Origin: Chryseobacterium glaciei
GTDB taxonomy: Bacteria > Bacteroidota > Bacteroidia > Flavobacteriales > Weeksellaceae
Length of the DNA: 64,000 nucleotides
Assembly (NCBI RefSeq): GCF_001648155.1
Contig: NZ_CP015199.1
Span: 1,054,001-1,118,000 of the forward strand
Reading direction: 5' to 3'
Shown: piece after piece, positions 39,723-49,686 of the stretch
Numbering within the stretch: the first letter of the stretch is position 1
How the letters are laid out: each line of letters starts with the position of its first letter
Made by a program: the position numbers and the translations under genes
Notes under the pieces: model-generated
Database searches by the model: none
The model's input: the letters and a program-made list of their open reading frames with translations, nothing else
What the model was told of the DNA's origin: nothing

Positions 39723-41075
39723 TTATTTAAATTTTATTATAAAATAATCTTCATCATACTTTTCAAATTCATAAAAATTCCCATTAGGTTTCTTATGAAT
39801 CTTTATATTACCATGGTGAACCTCTTTTCCATCATTTAAAATAATCATATTATTTTCTTTAATATATTTTTTAGTATTTTCTACAACAGCGTATGCATTC
39901 GCCAAATAATCAGTATTAACTATTGCATCAGCTGAAGCAAGTATTCTATCCATTCTAGAATAAAATACAGGAATATATACCTCTTGTTTTTTTCTAATCT
40001 TTGCTATTTCAAAATCAATAATTCCTTTCATAGAGCATTTATTATTCTTTGCAAACTCAACCATATGCTCAAATAGTTTTATGTTTAATTTATTATGTTC
40101 TAATTTAAATCGAACTGAAATAATCCAAGCTAAATTTTTTACATAGCAAAGATACCATTCAGGTCTCATATATATAAGATCTGGATATCCTGCATCTGTT
40201 ATGAGGTGTTCTCTAGTAAAAAAACCTAATCTAGTTCCGTACATTATATATTTATCCTCTGGATTTTGTAAATAAATAATCAAAAGATATTGCTTTAATG
40301 TCCTACCATTCATTGACTCTCTCTGATAAGTCTCATTTGTTAAAAAAGAATAGCCATATTTAGTAACATTATAATTAATAAATTTAATCCAAGGTTCTAT
40401 ATCCTTACTAAGCTCTTTTCCAGCTTTACCTTTCCAACTTTCTATTGCTTTTTCAACATTTTCAGGTTTATTGGCCAAATCATATTTAGCTAAATCAGAT
40501 GGCTTGATATTATCAAATTTTGTATGCGCATAAGTATCTCCAAATCTATGAAGTAATTCTCCTAATTTATTGATAGTTTCTTGTTCATTACCTATACTTT
40601 TTAAATAGATAAATTTTAATGCAGTTAATAACTCTTCAATTCCATGAAAACCTCCTGTTAATGAATGTATTTCTTTTTGGCTTCCTGGATATCCCCAAGT
40701 TTCATCAAGTTGAAAATCAGTTTCACTATGTACATCTGTATCTGGATTCTCAGTTGCGATAGCTAATTCCTCTGCTTTATCCTCGGGCATTCCTAGCATT
40801 AAACAAACCAAATAAACAGTACTGTAATGTCCATCAGTTTCATAAAAAGCAGATTTTTCTTTATTTTTTTCTTTATTTAAATTTGAATTATAGTTTTTAT
40901 GAAAAACACCATTTTCTTCTCCTTGAATGATTACTTTTTTATCAGATATTAATCTTAGATTATCCTTTTTAGAATCTATATTTATTTCTTCTGAAGAAAT
41001 TTTATAATTTTTAGATATTTCTAAAAAATTACCTTTTTTTTCCATATTACTAAGAATTATGTGATTTTTCTCCAC
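39723..41075 (-). CDS. T6SS cargo effector, phospholipase C-like
   Basis: A 450-residue protein without signal peptide, starting inside the end of the VgrG gene (a second ATG at 41045 lies 4 nt after the VgrG stop and may be the true start). The N-terminal 80 residues look like an adaptor. Then come GHYSTVYLVCLMLGMPEDKA, ATENPDTDVHSETDF, and LLHRFGDTYAHTKFD, a His/Asp pattern reminiscent of zinc-dependent phospholipase C/S1-P1 nucleases. A membrane protein follows directly, as expected for an immunity gene. The fold assignment is a pattern-based guess. Confidence 0.6.
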   Translation of the reverse strand: MEKNHIILSNMEKKGNFLEISKNYKISSEEINIDSKKDNLRLISDKKVIIQGEENGVFHKNYNSNLNKEKNKEKSAFYETDGHYSTVYLVCLMLGMPEDKAEELAIATENPDTDVHSETDFQLDETWGYPGSQKEIHSLTGGFHGIEELLTALKFIYLKSIGNEQETINKLGELLHRFGDTYAHTKFDNIKPSDLAKYDLANKPENVEKAIESWKGKAGKELSKDIEPWIKFINYNVTKYGYSFLTNETYQRESMNGRTLKQYLLIIYLQNPEDKYIMYGTRLGFFTREHLITDAGYPDLIYMRPEWYLCYVKNLAWIISVRFKLEHNKLNIKLFEHMVEFAKNNKCSMKGIIDFEIAKIRKKQEVYIPVFYSRMDRILASADAIVNTDYLANAYAVVENTKKYIKENNMIILNDGKEVHHGNIKIHKKPNGNFYEFEKYDEDYFIIKFK

Positions 41076-42972
41076 TATGAGTTTGAACTGATTTGCTAGA
41101 CTTTATTTGAATATTTTCTTTAGATGCATACATTTCAATCTTTTCAGAATTTTTACTGTAGTTTTTTGATTCTTTTGTTATATTTTCTTTTGCAACATTG
41201 GTAATATTAGCCGCCATCAAAGAATAATCTGCAACAGCATTTTGCATCATCATACCTCCTGCAAAACTACTATGATTAGCGCCTGCTGTTTCAGAAATAT
41301 TCATTCCTGCATTAGATGTAATATTCATTCCCGCAGTAATTGTAACATTTTCCCCCGCAGTAAACGTCATATTCTTCGGCGCATTCACATTAATATTTCC
41401 CGCTCCATCCATCAAATATGTATTTCCACTCGGATCTTCTATGAAAACAGAACCCTCCGCATCATTCAAAATAATCTTTGTTCCTGATCGCGTATGAATT
41501 ACTTTTTTATCATTTCCACTCGTGTGATAAGAACTTGTTTCACTTCCATTGTAATGGGCTCCCGCCACAAAAGGTTTTTCTGCATTCTGAGATTCAAAAT
41601 CAACTAAGACTTCTTCACCAATTTCTGGTATAAAATGAAAACCTTTTCCACTTCCTGAATGGGGTTGTATCAATCTTATCCAAGGTGTTTGCAAATTTTT
41701 CTTTTCCTGCCATGGGAACTGAACTCTTACTCTGCCCATTTCCATCGGATCATTGTTATCCAAAACCCTGGCAGACTGCTTTTCTCCCAACGGTAAGGCT
41801 TCATCATCCTGATAAGGTGCTGTAAATAAATCCGGAATGGCTACAAATTCATTGTAATACGTATTTCCGTCATGGAAATGTTTGATCTCAATGATGCGGT
41901 AGGTTTCCATGGCTTTGCCATTAATATCGCTGAGTTTTGCTCTTCCACCTATTTTAAGTTCGGGATCCTTGCTTTTTCCACGAACCAAGATCAAGTTTTC
42001 GCGTTTTTCTCTTTCTTTTCTTACTGCTTCTTTTAATTCTTTGTCTGAACCTGACGAAATTCCGGTGTGGTTGAACAGCATTTCCGGTTTCTTTTTGTAG
42101 ACATTTTTTGAAGCATTGATGGCAACCGCCTGAAAAGGATTTTCTTTATATTGTATCTGTGCAGATGACGAATCTTTTTCTATTTTACTCCCATTTTCAG
42201 CATCGTAGGAGATATAATTGAATTCCTGAGGTTTAATTTTTAATTCAAATTCAACATCAATTAAATCAATATTCTCTTCCAATGTGACGATGGGTTGTAC
42301 TTTATTTCCGAATATCAGATTCTGACCATTATAGTAGAAATATTCTCCGTATCGGGTTGCCAGTCTTTTAATAAACTGATAATCCGATTCTTTATATTGT
42401 ACTGTATAAGGAATTTGGTATTTTGTATTTGGATTTTCGATCTGAACTTTGCAGTCTTCAGGATATTCTGACGTTGCTGTTTTGATGATCTGTTCCAGTG
42501 TTTTTTCTTCGTAGCTTTGGCAATCCTGTCCGTTTTCCAATAAGATACTTGGAGCGTAACCGCTTATATACAGCTTGCCGTAGCCGTTTTCTTTTTTATT
42601 TTTTACGTTGGCAACAATGCCCGTAAATAACTGTTTTACTTCCCCGAAACGGTGAAGGTTTAAGGTAAGTCTTTTCCCTAAAATATTCTTGGAATTCTCC
42701 ATGACATAGCCTTCAAAACTGTCCAAAGAATCATCAGGAACAATAATAGTAAAACCATCATGGTCATTGGTTTTTTGGTAAAGTTCCACAGAATAACTCG
42801 ACTTTTCAAGAAAATCTTTGCCTTCCATTTTCAGCGTACAGTAGACCAACGGATTGGTTTTATCTAAAAGATGATCTTTAAAGGTTTTTGATGAAAAATA
42901 TTTCTTTAAATCGTCGGGATGATTCAGTCTTCCGCCCTGAGAACTTGAGTACTGGCTGTTATTTTCTTTCAT
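41050..42972 (-). CDS. tssI: T6SS spike protein VgrG (TssI)
   Basis: A 640-residue protein with gp27-like domains in the first about 370 residues (CQSYEEKTLEQIIKTA, ESDYQFIKRLATRYGEYFYY) and a gp5-like OB domain (MGRVRVQFPWQ, TPWIRLIQPHSGSGKGFHFI, IGEEVLVDFE). The needle of repeats follows (GAGNINVNAPKNMTFTAGEN, then TITAGMNITSNAGMNI), and a short lysine/serine-rich tail. No toxin domain is fused; the cargo gene overlaps its 3' end. It caps the Hcp tube and delivers the neighbouring cargo. Confidence 0.95.
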   Translation of the reverse strand: MKENNSQYSSSQGGRLNHPDDLKKYFSSKTFKDHLLDKTNPLVYCTLKMEGKDFLEKSSYSVELYQKTNDHDGFTIIVPDDSLDSFEGYVMENSKNILGKRLTLNLHRFGEVKQLFTGIVANVKNKKENGYGKLYISGYAPSILLENGQDCQSYEEKTLEQIIKTATSEYPEDCKVQIENPNTKYQIPYTVQYKESDYQFIKRLATRYGEYFYYNGQNLIFGNKVQPIVTLEENIDLIDVEFELKIKPQEFNYISYDAENGSKIEKDSSSAQIQYKENPFQAVAINASKNVYKKKPEMLFNHTGISSGSDKELKEAVRKEREKRENLILVRGKSKDPELKIGGRAKLSDINGKAMETYRIIEIKHFHDGNTYYNEFVAIPDLFTAPYQDDEALPLGEKQSARVLDNNDPMEMGRVRVQFPWQEKKNLQTPWIRLIQPHSGSGKGFHFIPEIGEEVLVDFESQNAEKPFVAGAHYNGSETSSYHTSGNDKKVIHTRSGTKIILNDAEGSVFIEDPSGNTYLMDGAGNINVNAPKNMTFTAGENVTITAGMNITSNAGMNISETAGANHSSFAGGMMMQNAVADYSLMAANITNVAKENITKESKNYSKNSEKIEMYASKENIQIKSSKSVQTHSGEKSHNS

Positions 42973-43091
42973 TGCATTTGCGTTTTTGCGTTTTTTAGCG
43001 GTGAGCTTTATTGATGAGTAGTTAATAATGGGTAATAAGTAATTTTAGAAAACATTTCATTATTTATTACTGATTACCTATTACTTATAAA

Positions 43092-43481
43092 CTATTCTCT
43101 CCATGTTTTTTCGTGAGTTGCTCCATTCAAATCAAACTTTTTTGCGATAAGATGAAGTTCTATCTGTAAAGGCTCATTATTTTTAGATTCAAAATGCTCT
43201 GAAAATTTTATGCAGTATGCTTTCTCAAAACTCAATTCCTGAAGTTTGCTCATCGCATCTCTTCTGTAATAGATGATTTTCCCGTTTTTAGTTTGGTGAT
43301 GATCCAGCATCCAGCCCAGTAATTCAGGGTTTCCTGTACTTTCTATTCTGATCGTGATCTCACCTCCCTGAGGCATTCCCTGAGGTTTTCCTGTACCATC
43401 GGTCTGTTGGGTAAAACTATAATGACATTCAAGAACATTATAACTATTTCCGTCTAATTCTAATTTTGATAAAAATGACAT
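43092..43481 (-). CDS. tssD: Hcp-like tube protein (TssD), copy 1
   Basis: A 129-residue protein of the Bacteroidota Hcp family: MSFLSKLELDGNSYNVLECH, a GxP-rich loop and FEKAYCIKFSEHFES. It is more diverged from copies 2 and 3 than they are from each other and lies closest to VgrG, so it may be the Hcp matched to this spike or cargo. Confidence 0.85.
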   Translation of the reverse strand: MSFLSKLELDGNSYNVLECHYSFTQQTDGTGKPQGMPQGGEITIRIESTGNPELLGWMLDHHQTKNGKIIYYRRDAMSKLQELSFEKAYCIKFSEHFESKNNEPLQIELHLIAKKFDLNGATHEKTWRE

Positions 43482-43536
43482 ATGTGTTTTTTTTATGAGT
43501 TGAAATTAAATTATAAAAGATAAGTGATGAATGATA

Positions 43537-43566
43537 AAGATGCTTCGACTTCGCTCAGCATGACAT
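43537..43566. repeat. Small dispersed repeat
   Basis: GATGCTTCGACTTCGCTCAG followed by CATGACAT, a short partly palindromic element seen widely in flavobacterial intergenic DNA. The rest of 43482-43712 is AT-rich and featureless. Confidence 0.4.
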
Positions 43567-43712
43567 TGCTAATACTAACCATTTAATTATCATCTAATTA
43601 TATGTTTAAAAAAATATTTTCAATTATCAAATCAATTATCATTAATCATTTATAAAAAATAAAGAACGGGCAACGAGCGATTACTCATTACCCATTGCTT
43701 ATTATTCATGAA

Positions 43713-44099
43713 TTATACCCATTCGTTTTCGTAAGCTCCTGAGCCTAATTCAATTTTTCTTGCAGAAATCGTAAAACTTTCTGTAAGCGGATTAGCTCCT
43801 GTAGAATCAAAGTTTTCTCTGTGCTTAACCAAATAGCCTTCAGTGAATTTCAATTCTTTCAAAGTTGCGTCGCTATCACGTTTTACAAATACTACGCTTC
43901 CGTCTTTTCTTTCGAAAGAATTCGTCATCCACTCGAAAAGATCTGTAGATCCTGTACCTTCGATGATAACTTCAATTTTACCACCTCTGGTTACTGTAGA
44001 AGGTCTTCCTGTTGCATCTGTTTCCTGGAATAATCCGTAGCTTACATTGAGAACGTTATATTCTTTTCCTGCTACTTTTAATTTTGCTTTAAATGACAT
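43713..44099 (-). CDS. tssD: Hcp-like tube protein (TssD), copy 2
   Basis: A 128-residue protein: MSFKAKLKVAGKEYNVLNVS, TVTRGGKIEVIIEGTGSTDL, FERKDGSVVF and a C-terminal YENEWV. It forms the hexameric rings of the secreted tube. Very similar to copy 3. Confidence 0.92.
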   Translation of the reverse strand: MSFKAKLKVAGKEYNVLNVSYGLFQETDATGRPSTVTRGGKIEVIIEGTGSTDLFEWMTNSFERKDGSVVFVKRDSDATLKELKFTEGYLVKHRENFDSTGANPLTESFTISARKIELGSGAYENEWV

Positions 44100-44278
44100 A
44101 ATGAATTGTTTTTTGTATTAAAATTTGTTGTTAAATTGTGCTTTTTCTCTCGGTTTGGGTAATCTTTCTTCCATCGTAAATATATTTCCTTGATATTCCG
44201 AATGGTTAGAAAACATAAGAAAACCGTCCTTAAGTATTTTTGTTGTATGTGTTAAATAAAGGTAATATTAAAGGTATA

Positions 44279-44665
44279 TTACACCCATTCATTAACGTGC
44301 TTTCCAGTCCCTAGCTGAATCTCCTTAGCCGAAAGCGTGAACGTTTCTGTTAAAGGATTATCTCCGCTGGAATCGAAATTCTCACGATAATTAACAATGT
44401 AAGCTTCTTTGAATTTGAGTTCTTTCAATGTAGCATCTCCGTCACGTTTGTAGAATACAACGCTTCCGTCCTTTCTTTCAAATGAATTGGTCATCCATTC
44501 GAATAGATCGGTCTCGCCCGTTCCTTCTACCGTGATCTCGATTTTCCCACCTCTGGTAACGGAAGATGGTCTTCCTGTAGGATCTGTTTCTTGTAGTAAG
44601 TCGTAATTAATCGACAATACATTGCGGTTCTTCCCCGCAACTGTTAGTTTTGTTTTAAATGACAT
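44279..44665 (-). CDS. tssD: Hcp-like tube protein (TssD), copy 3
   Basis: A 128-residue protein closely similar to copy 2 (SVTRGGKIEITVEGTGETDL, FERKDGSVVFYKRDGDATLK). I use the ATG at 44665, which matches the start of the paralogues; an upstream ATG would add 13 hydrophobic residues not seen in them. Confidence 0.92.
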   Translation of the reverse strand: MSFKTKLTVAGKNRNVLSINYDLLQETDPTGRPSSVTRGGKIEITVEGTGETDLFEWMTNSFERKDGSVVFYKRDGDATLKELKFKEAYIVNYRENFDSSGDNPLTETFTLSAKEIQLGTGKHVNEWV

Positions 44666-44831
44666 AATAAATATATTTTTAATTTTAAGAATAAATAATA
44701 CCAAATATGGAAATATATCTGTCGCTAAGATATAAATAATTTTCCACCATGCAACTTTTCTATGTGTTTTTTAACATGACTAACAGAGAGTTACAAATAA
44801 AAATCCTCTATTAGCCATGGTTACAAGCAAA

Positions 44832-46205
44832 TTATTTTTGCTCGTATTCAGTATCCCATTCGTTACCGTCATCACCCTTATGACCATCCATTTTAATAAG
44901 GAAATTTTTAGCCGGGAAATAGGGTTTCATATGAATATCTAAATGGATTCTGTCTTTCTGTACAGGATCTTGCTCAAATCTTTTTACTTCAAAATTCTCG
45001 ATCAGTTTTCCTGGACCTGTGATCGCATCAAGGAAACGAACCATCTGACCCATGATCTCTTTTCTAGTAACTGCCGTAAAGTTTTCGAAAGCTCTTCTGT
45101 TTAAGAAATCCATCAAAACTTTAGTTACATAATCAAAAACTCTTACTACAGAATACGTCTGAAGTCCTAAGTTATCTCCATTGAATAAAGTTTTTCCTGA
45201 AAATGCCATTACTTTTCCGTACTCGTTAACCATTGGGATCAATCCAAGATTTTCAAGATTAGCAATTTCACTTTTTTTAAGATCGAATTTTACTCCATCG
45301 ATTTCATTAATTCCACCGAATTTTTTACCGGCAGTCACCTGAGACATCAACGTTTTGTAAATTTTACCCGCCAAAGCTCCTGAAGGCGGAATAAACAGAT
45401 CTTCACTTTCATGAATTTCCTCAAATCTTCCTCTTCCTACCAACCAGTTACAAGTCATTAAGACATTCGATCTATAAATTTCTCCACCTGTAAGATATGC
45501 TTGGTCAAACATTTCCATAACATCATCCGGTTCATCCAAATGCTCGAAATCGGTAACCAACATTACTTTGTTTTCGTGCGCAATTTTAGCCCATTTTTCA
45601 ACCACTTTATTAGATCCCAAATACCCCGGAATTACAAGAATTCCATAGTTATTTTTAAGGTCTAATCTATCGTAGTTATCAGACAATTCTGCATGAATAG
45701 AATCGATAAATCTCGTATTATCAAGATCTTTCAACTGTTCAAGATTGGCGTTGACAATTGTTATATTTTTAACTTTTTCAGCTTCTGTATTTTTATAGAA
45801 CATCCCAACCGTTCTGTAGTTGGCCTCCAATTCTCTCGTAACATCAACTGCTTTAGAAAGGTTTTTGGTTAATAATCCTTCAGCCATTTTTCTTTGATCT
45901 TCACAATCAGCCACCATATCTGTTAAAGATTCGCTCTTGCTGATTACTTCTGCCCAAAGCTGAAGCGTCTTTTTCAGCGTATCTCTTTCCTTTTCCTTGC
46001 TTTTTTCTGTTAAGAAAATTTTTCTTCTTGCTTTTCTGTCTGGATTGATATTCTGTACCCCTTCAATGGAAGTTTCCAAAAGATCGAAACCTCCGTATCT
46101 TACTAACTTTTCTAAACTTTTTTCTACAGAAACTTTTCCGGTCTGTACTTTTTGTTGTTCCAATACCGGATTTTCAGCATTTTGTGTTTGTGGCTTATTT
46201 GACAT
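44832..46205 (-). CDS. tssC: T6SS sheath protein TssC
   Basis: A 457-residue large sheath subunit with the conserved middle (NNYGILVIPGYLGSNKVVEK), MFDQAYLTGGEIYRSNVLMT, and the C-terminal FPAKNFLIKMDGHKGDDGNE. It pairs with TssB encoded 25 nt upstream to build the contractile sheath. A shorter N-terminal region than in proteobacterial TssC is normal for the Bacteroidota type. Confidence 0.95.
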   Translation of the reverse strand: MSNKPQTQNAENPVLEQQKVQTGKVSVEKSLEKLVRYGGFDLLETSIEGVQNINPDRKARRKIFLTEKSKEKERDTLKKTLQLWAEVISKSESLTDMVADCEDQRKMAEGLLTKNLSKAVDVTRELEANYRTVGMFYKNTEAEKVKNITIVNANLEQLKDLDNTRFIDSIHAELSDNYDRLDLKNNYGILVIPGYLGSNKVVEKWAKIAHENKVMLVTDFEHLDEPDDVMEMFDQAYLTGGEIYRSNVLMTCNWLVGRGRFEEIHESEDLFIPPSGALAGKIYKTLMSQVTAGKKFGGINEIDGVKFDLKKSEIANLENLGLIPMVNEYGKVMAFSGKTLFNGDNLGLQTYSVVRVFDYVTKVLMDFLNRRAFENFTAVTRKEIMGQMVRFLDAITGPGKLIENFEVKRFEQDPVQKDRIHLDIHMKPYFPAKNFLIKMDGHKGDDGNEWDTEYEQK

Positions 46206-46230
46206 AATTTTTTTCGTTTTTTTGGTGTTT

Positions 46231-46680
46231 TTATTTATTTTCTTCTAATTCACTGATCAAAGATTGTAATGTATCATACAATGCTTTTTTCGCATCGGCA
46301 TCTTCTAATGCAGCTTTTAAAATCTTGTTTGATTTCAACTGCTTAATAATTTTTTGATACTGATCTTTTTCAGTTTCCAAACCTGAAAGAAAATTACTCT
46401 GCTCGGTAATTCCTTTCGTTCCGAAGTCTCCTAAATTCTTGAATCTAAGATTTTCCATTTTTACAGCTCCGTCGGCGTCTTCAAAATCTACCTTAAATTC
46501 GGGCTTAAAATGTTCAAATACTTTGTCAATCGTATTAAGACCTTCTACAAGCTCCGGTTTTACAGGATCATCTGCTGTAAGTTTGTGAGCCATTATCGTT
46601 CTGTTTTGAGGTATCTCGGCGATGGCCTCATTTGCGTCGCGTGGAACTTCATTTCCACCAATCCCTTTGTTTGATAACAT
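46231..46680 (-). CDS. tssB: T6SS sheath protein TssB
   Basis: A 149-residue small sheath subunit. FKPEFKVDFEDADGAVKMEN and LRFKNLGDFGTKG are the typical core strands, followed by a helical tail with LKSNKILKAALEDADAKKAL. Directly upstream of tssC. Confidence 0.93.
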   Translation of the reverse strand: MLSNKGIGGNEVPRDANEAIAEIPQNRTIMAHKLTADDPVKPELVEGLNTIDKVFEHFKPEFKVDFEDADGAVKMENLRFKNLGDFGTKGITEQSNFLSGLETEKDQYQKIIKQLKSNKILKAALEDADAKKALYDTLQSLISELEENK

Positions 46681-46706
46681 AAATTGTGTTTTAAAATTGT
46701 TTATAA

Positions 46707-48533
46707 TTATTTTTCGAAAATTCTGTATGGATATATGTTTGCTGATTTTTCTTTGAGTTTCAGCAGAAAACTTTCACATAAATATTCCCATTCGGATGGT
46801 GCAAGATTGTTTATAATTTCAATATTTCGAACCAGATAAACATCTATTGTTCTGCTAAATCCACCTTTTAATGAAACTTCTTTTTTGGTTCCTTTTTTTA
46901 CTTCAATATCCTTAATTGTACTTTTAAAATGACTCATCCCAAAAGCTCTGATATCGGCAACTGTAACAATTCTTCCTCTTGTCAGCAAAGAATTTCTATA
47001 TTCTAAAATCTTATCCTGTGACGACAAACTTTTTCTGCCTCCAACGGAAGCTTTAATCATAACCGCCGATTTATCTAAAACCGAATTCTCCGATTCTTCA
47101 ACAGAAAGGACTGTTCCGGGTTTGATATCATTTCCTTCTTCCGCCAACGTGAGCCAATACGAAATGGCGCAGGCAATTTCTTTTTCCTGAGAATCTGCAT
47201 TAATAATCAGATAAGGATTATTGGTCTGAGAAAAGCTTTTCTCCTTGGCTAATTGATGTAATGCCGCAATATTCTGACTGATCTGTCTTAAAGTTTCCTT
47301 AGCCGAATCACCTCCAATTCCGGCGAAAGCCGCAGTTTCATCTTTAATTAACTCCAACATATACTGTAAAAGTTCGGATGCACTTCTTTGATCAAATCTT
47401 GAAATTCCGCCTTTTCTGAGAACGGCAGAAATATTTTCAGATTCTGCATTATAATTTTTAACATCAAATCTCCGTCCTGTCTCATCCGTCACAAAATCCA
47501 GATCCAAAAAGCTGTTTTCTGAAATGATCGGAATAATATTAAGCCTTCCCGTTACCCTGTGAAACGATCTGGAATTATTTATATTAACAGCCGGAATACA
47601 GTTCAGAGAAATGTGAACATTCTCTAAAATATCTCCAACAATAGCTTCCGAAAACTTGAATTTTAACCAAATCAAATTATCATCTTCACCCAGTTTCGTA
47701 TTTTTAAAATATTGGGTAAATAATTCTACATTTTCTGGCTTTTCATTATGCTTCAAATTATCTTTTAATGTAAAATAATTGGAAAAATAATACTGATTTA
47801 CGTCTGTATAAATCTGCTCGAGATCAGAATAATTCTTTGTAATAATATTATCCAGATTAAGATTTTGATTGTCTACATTATATCCCTCCTGCATACTAAT
47901 TTCCTGATCTCCGAAATATACTTTAACCTGCTTTAAATAATAGAAAAACAGCTCTTTCTGATAATTATTATTGATATCAATATAAAGCATCAGCTGATCA
48001 AGATCTTCCTTATTCGGGCATCGAATTCCAAACCATAATTCTCCAGGCGGAAGATGGGTTTCGCTTTTCGCAATGGTATCACTGAAAAAGAAACTTTCAA
48101 TATGATTTAAAGTATTTCCGTACGCGATATATTCTGCTTTTGCAGTTGTTAAAGTTGCTTCTAAAGTAGGTGTAAAATATACATCTTTACTAATACTTTC
48201 AGTCGGATTATACACATTATGAATCCTTTTGGAGGTTTTAAAATGATTATAAAGCGATACTTTAACATTATTTTCCAAAGGCGTCACCTGAAGTAATGTC
48301 CTTGCCGGAATTACTCCCGAAACTTCTTCCGGAAACATTATTTCCAACACACGCTCAATAATTCTTGATCTTGAACTTTCAAGCTCAAAACCTAGTTTTT
48401 CCAATTCGGATGCACAAGCCGATAACAGCAAACTTACAATCGGATCGAATGAAGTTTCTGCTTCGAGTTCATTATACCCCCAAAGTCTGGCAGCGCGCCG
48501 TAGTATTCTGTCTTTTATACGTTCCTGATTCAT
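46707..48533 (-). CDS. tssF: T6SS baseplate protein TssF
   Basis: A 608-residue protein. The N-terminus RILRRAARLWGYNELEAETS followed by FDPIVSLLLSACASELEKLG and the segment MFPEEVSGVIPARTLLQVTP are the TssF/VasA signatures. Length is normal. It follows tssE by 4 nt and forms the baseplate wedge with TssG, TssE and TssK. Confidence 0.93.
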   Translation of the reverse strand: MNQERIKDRILRRAARLWGYNELEAETSFDPIVSLLLSACASELEKLGFELESSRSRIIERVLEIMFPEEVSGVIPARTLLQVTPLENNVKVSLYNHFKTSKRIHNVYNPTESISKDVYFTPTLEATLTTAKAEYIAYGNTLNHIESFFFSDTIAKSETHLPPGELWFGIRCPNKEDLDQLMLYIDINNNYQKELFFYYLKQVKVYFGDQEISMQEGYNVDNQNLNLDNIITKNYSDLEQIYTDVNQYYFSNYFTLKDNLKHNEKPENVELFTQYFKNTKLGEDDNLIWLKFKFSEAIVGDILENVHISLNCIPAVNINNSRSFHRVTGRLNIIPIISENSFLDLDFVTDETGRRFDVKNYNAESENISAVLRKGGISRFDQRSASELLQYMLELIKDETAAFAGIGGDSAKETLRQISQNIAALHQLAKEKSFSQTNNPYLIINADSQEKEIACAISYWLTLAEEGNDIKPGTVLSVEESENSVLDKSAVMIKASVGGRKSLSSQDKILEYRNSLLTRGRIVTVADIRAFGMSHFKSTIKDIEVKKGTKKEVSLKGGFSRTIDVYLVRNIEIINNLAPSEWEYLCESFLLKLKEKSANIYPYRIFEK

Positions 48534-48537
48534 AAAT

Positions 48538-48966
48538 TTAATATGATAATGGTCCTACGAAAAAAGAATTCTGAAATAAAAAAGGACGGTTTGTTTCTAA
48601 AACAAGGCCTTTAACGGCAATGTTTACACGTTTTTTCATTCTTTTTTTTCCTAATCCGCCAATATTATGGTCATCGATATATATTTCAACATCTCTAAGT
48701 TCAAGTCTTTTTTCGTGCATCGTAATTGCTTTTTTCAAAGAATTTCCGATGAATTCTTTTAATATATTGTCACTTTTCAAAAGGTCGAAATCCATTTCCC
48801 AAATCTCAGAACCGAATGATTCATCGAACTTACATTCGCCCAAAGATGTTGTGGCAATAAGAAATATCTGTTGAGCGATAGAATTGTCTATCGATATTTT
48901 TTCTGTATCTTTTTTTTCTACTAAAGCTCCAAAATCAATTGGTATTTTATAATAAATCCCTTTCAT
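48538..48966 (-). CDS. tssE: T6SS baseplate protein TssE (gp25-like)
   Basis: A 142-residue gp25/GPW-like protein: ISIDNSIAQQIFLIATTSLG, ECKFDESFGSEIWEMDF and LRDVEIYIDD. It is the baseplate wedge that starts sheath assembly. Four nt separate it from tssF. Confidence 0.88.
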   Translation of the reverse strand: MKGIYYKIPIDFGALVEKKDTEKISIDNSIAQQIFLIATTSLGECKFDESFGSEIWEMDFDLLKSDNILKEFIGNSLKKAITMHEKRLELRDVEIYIDDHNIGGLGKKRMKKRVNIAVKGLVLETNRPFLFQNSFFVGPLSY

Positions 48967-48987
48967 ACTTGCGCAATTTGTGTTTGT

Positions 48988-49686
48988 TTATAAATATATC
49001 AGCTTGCTTACATTTCCTTTTTCATCAAATTCAAAATTCTTCGGAATTTTTTTCCTTTTTATGATTTGAAGTTCAACTTTTGGAGTGAGTTTCAATAATT
49101 TTTCTCTGTATAAAATATTTCCAATAAAGCTTATTCCATCGTGATTATCAATAATCATAAAATATTGTAAAATATCTTCTGGTTTTTCAAATTCATTAAT
49201 CTTTCCGGCGTACAGCATTACATTTTCTCCGTTTCCTGATAATTTGTAGGTAAGATTTTCATCTGATAAACTTCTGTACCTTGAAAGATCAAACTTTTCA
49301 ATACTTTCCAAGTTGGGTTCAAAAGGAATATTTTCATATAAAAAAGAGGTTTTATCAAATCTTTTAAATCCAAAAAAGGATAGAAAACTCTTCTTTGTTT
49401 TTGAAGTCACAAAACTTAACGTATCGCGTGTAACCTGATAAGCTTCTGTTTCATTGGTTTTATTATCCGTAATCGTTAATTTATAGGTAGGAATTTCAAC
49501 TTCTTTATTCCCTATTTTCAACTGGATTTTTCCAACTTCCTGATCCGAAATTATTATTGTAATCATATATTTTCTGAGCTCAGAATCTGTTCTCACAATA
49601 ATTTCTCCATCACCCTTTGCGTGGGATGAGGAATGAGGATCTTTGGCGATTCCTAAATTCAGATTAAGTTCCGGAAGAGGGCTCAT
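48988..49686 (-). CDS. T6SS-associated protein of unknown function, 232 residues
   Basis: A soluble protein without signal peptide, rich in beta strands; FSFFGFKRFDK-type aromatic stretch in the middle (SFLSFFGFKRF). It overlaps the 189-residue gene upstream by 4 nt. It lies between tssO and tssE in the core operon, so it is probably a Bacteroidota-specific T6SS component, but I cannot assign it to TssP, TssQ or TssR. Confidence 0.6.
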   Translation of the reverse strand: MSPLPELNLNLGIAKDPHSSSHAKGDGEIIVRTDSELRKYMITIIISDQEVGKIQLKIGNKEVEIPTYKLTITDNKTNETEAYQVTRDTLSFVTSKTKKSFLSFFGFKRFDKTSFLYENIPFEPNLESIEKFDLSRYRSLSDENLTYKLSGNGENVMLYAGKINEFEKPEDILQYFMIIDNHDGISFIGNILYREKLLKLTPKVELQIIKRKKIPKNFEFDEKGNVSKLIYL

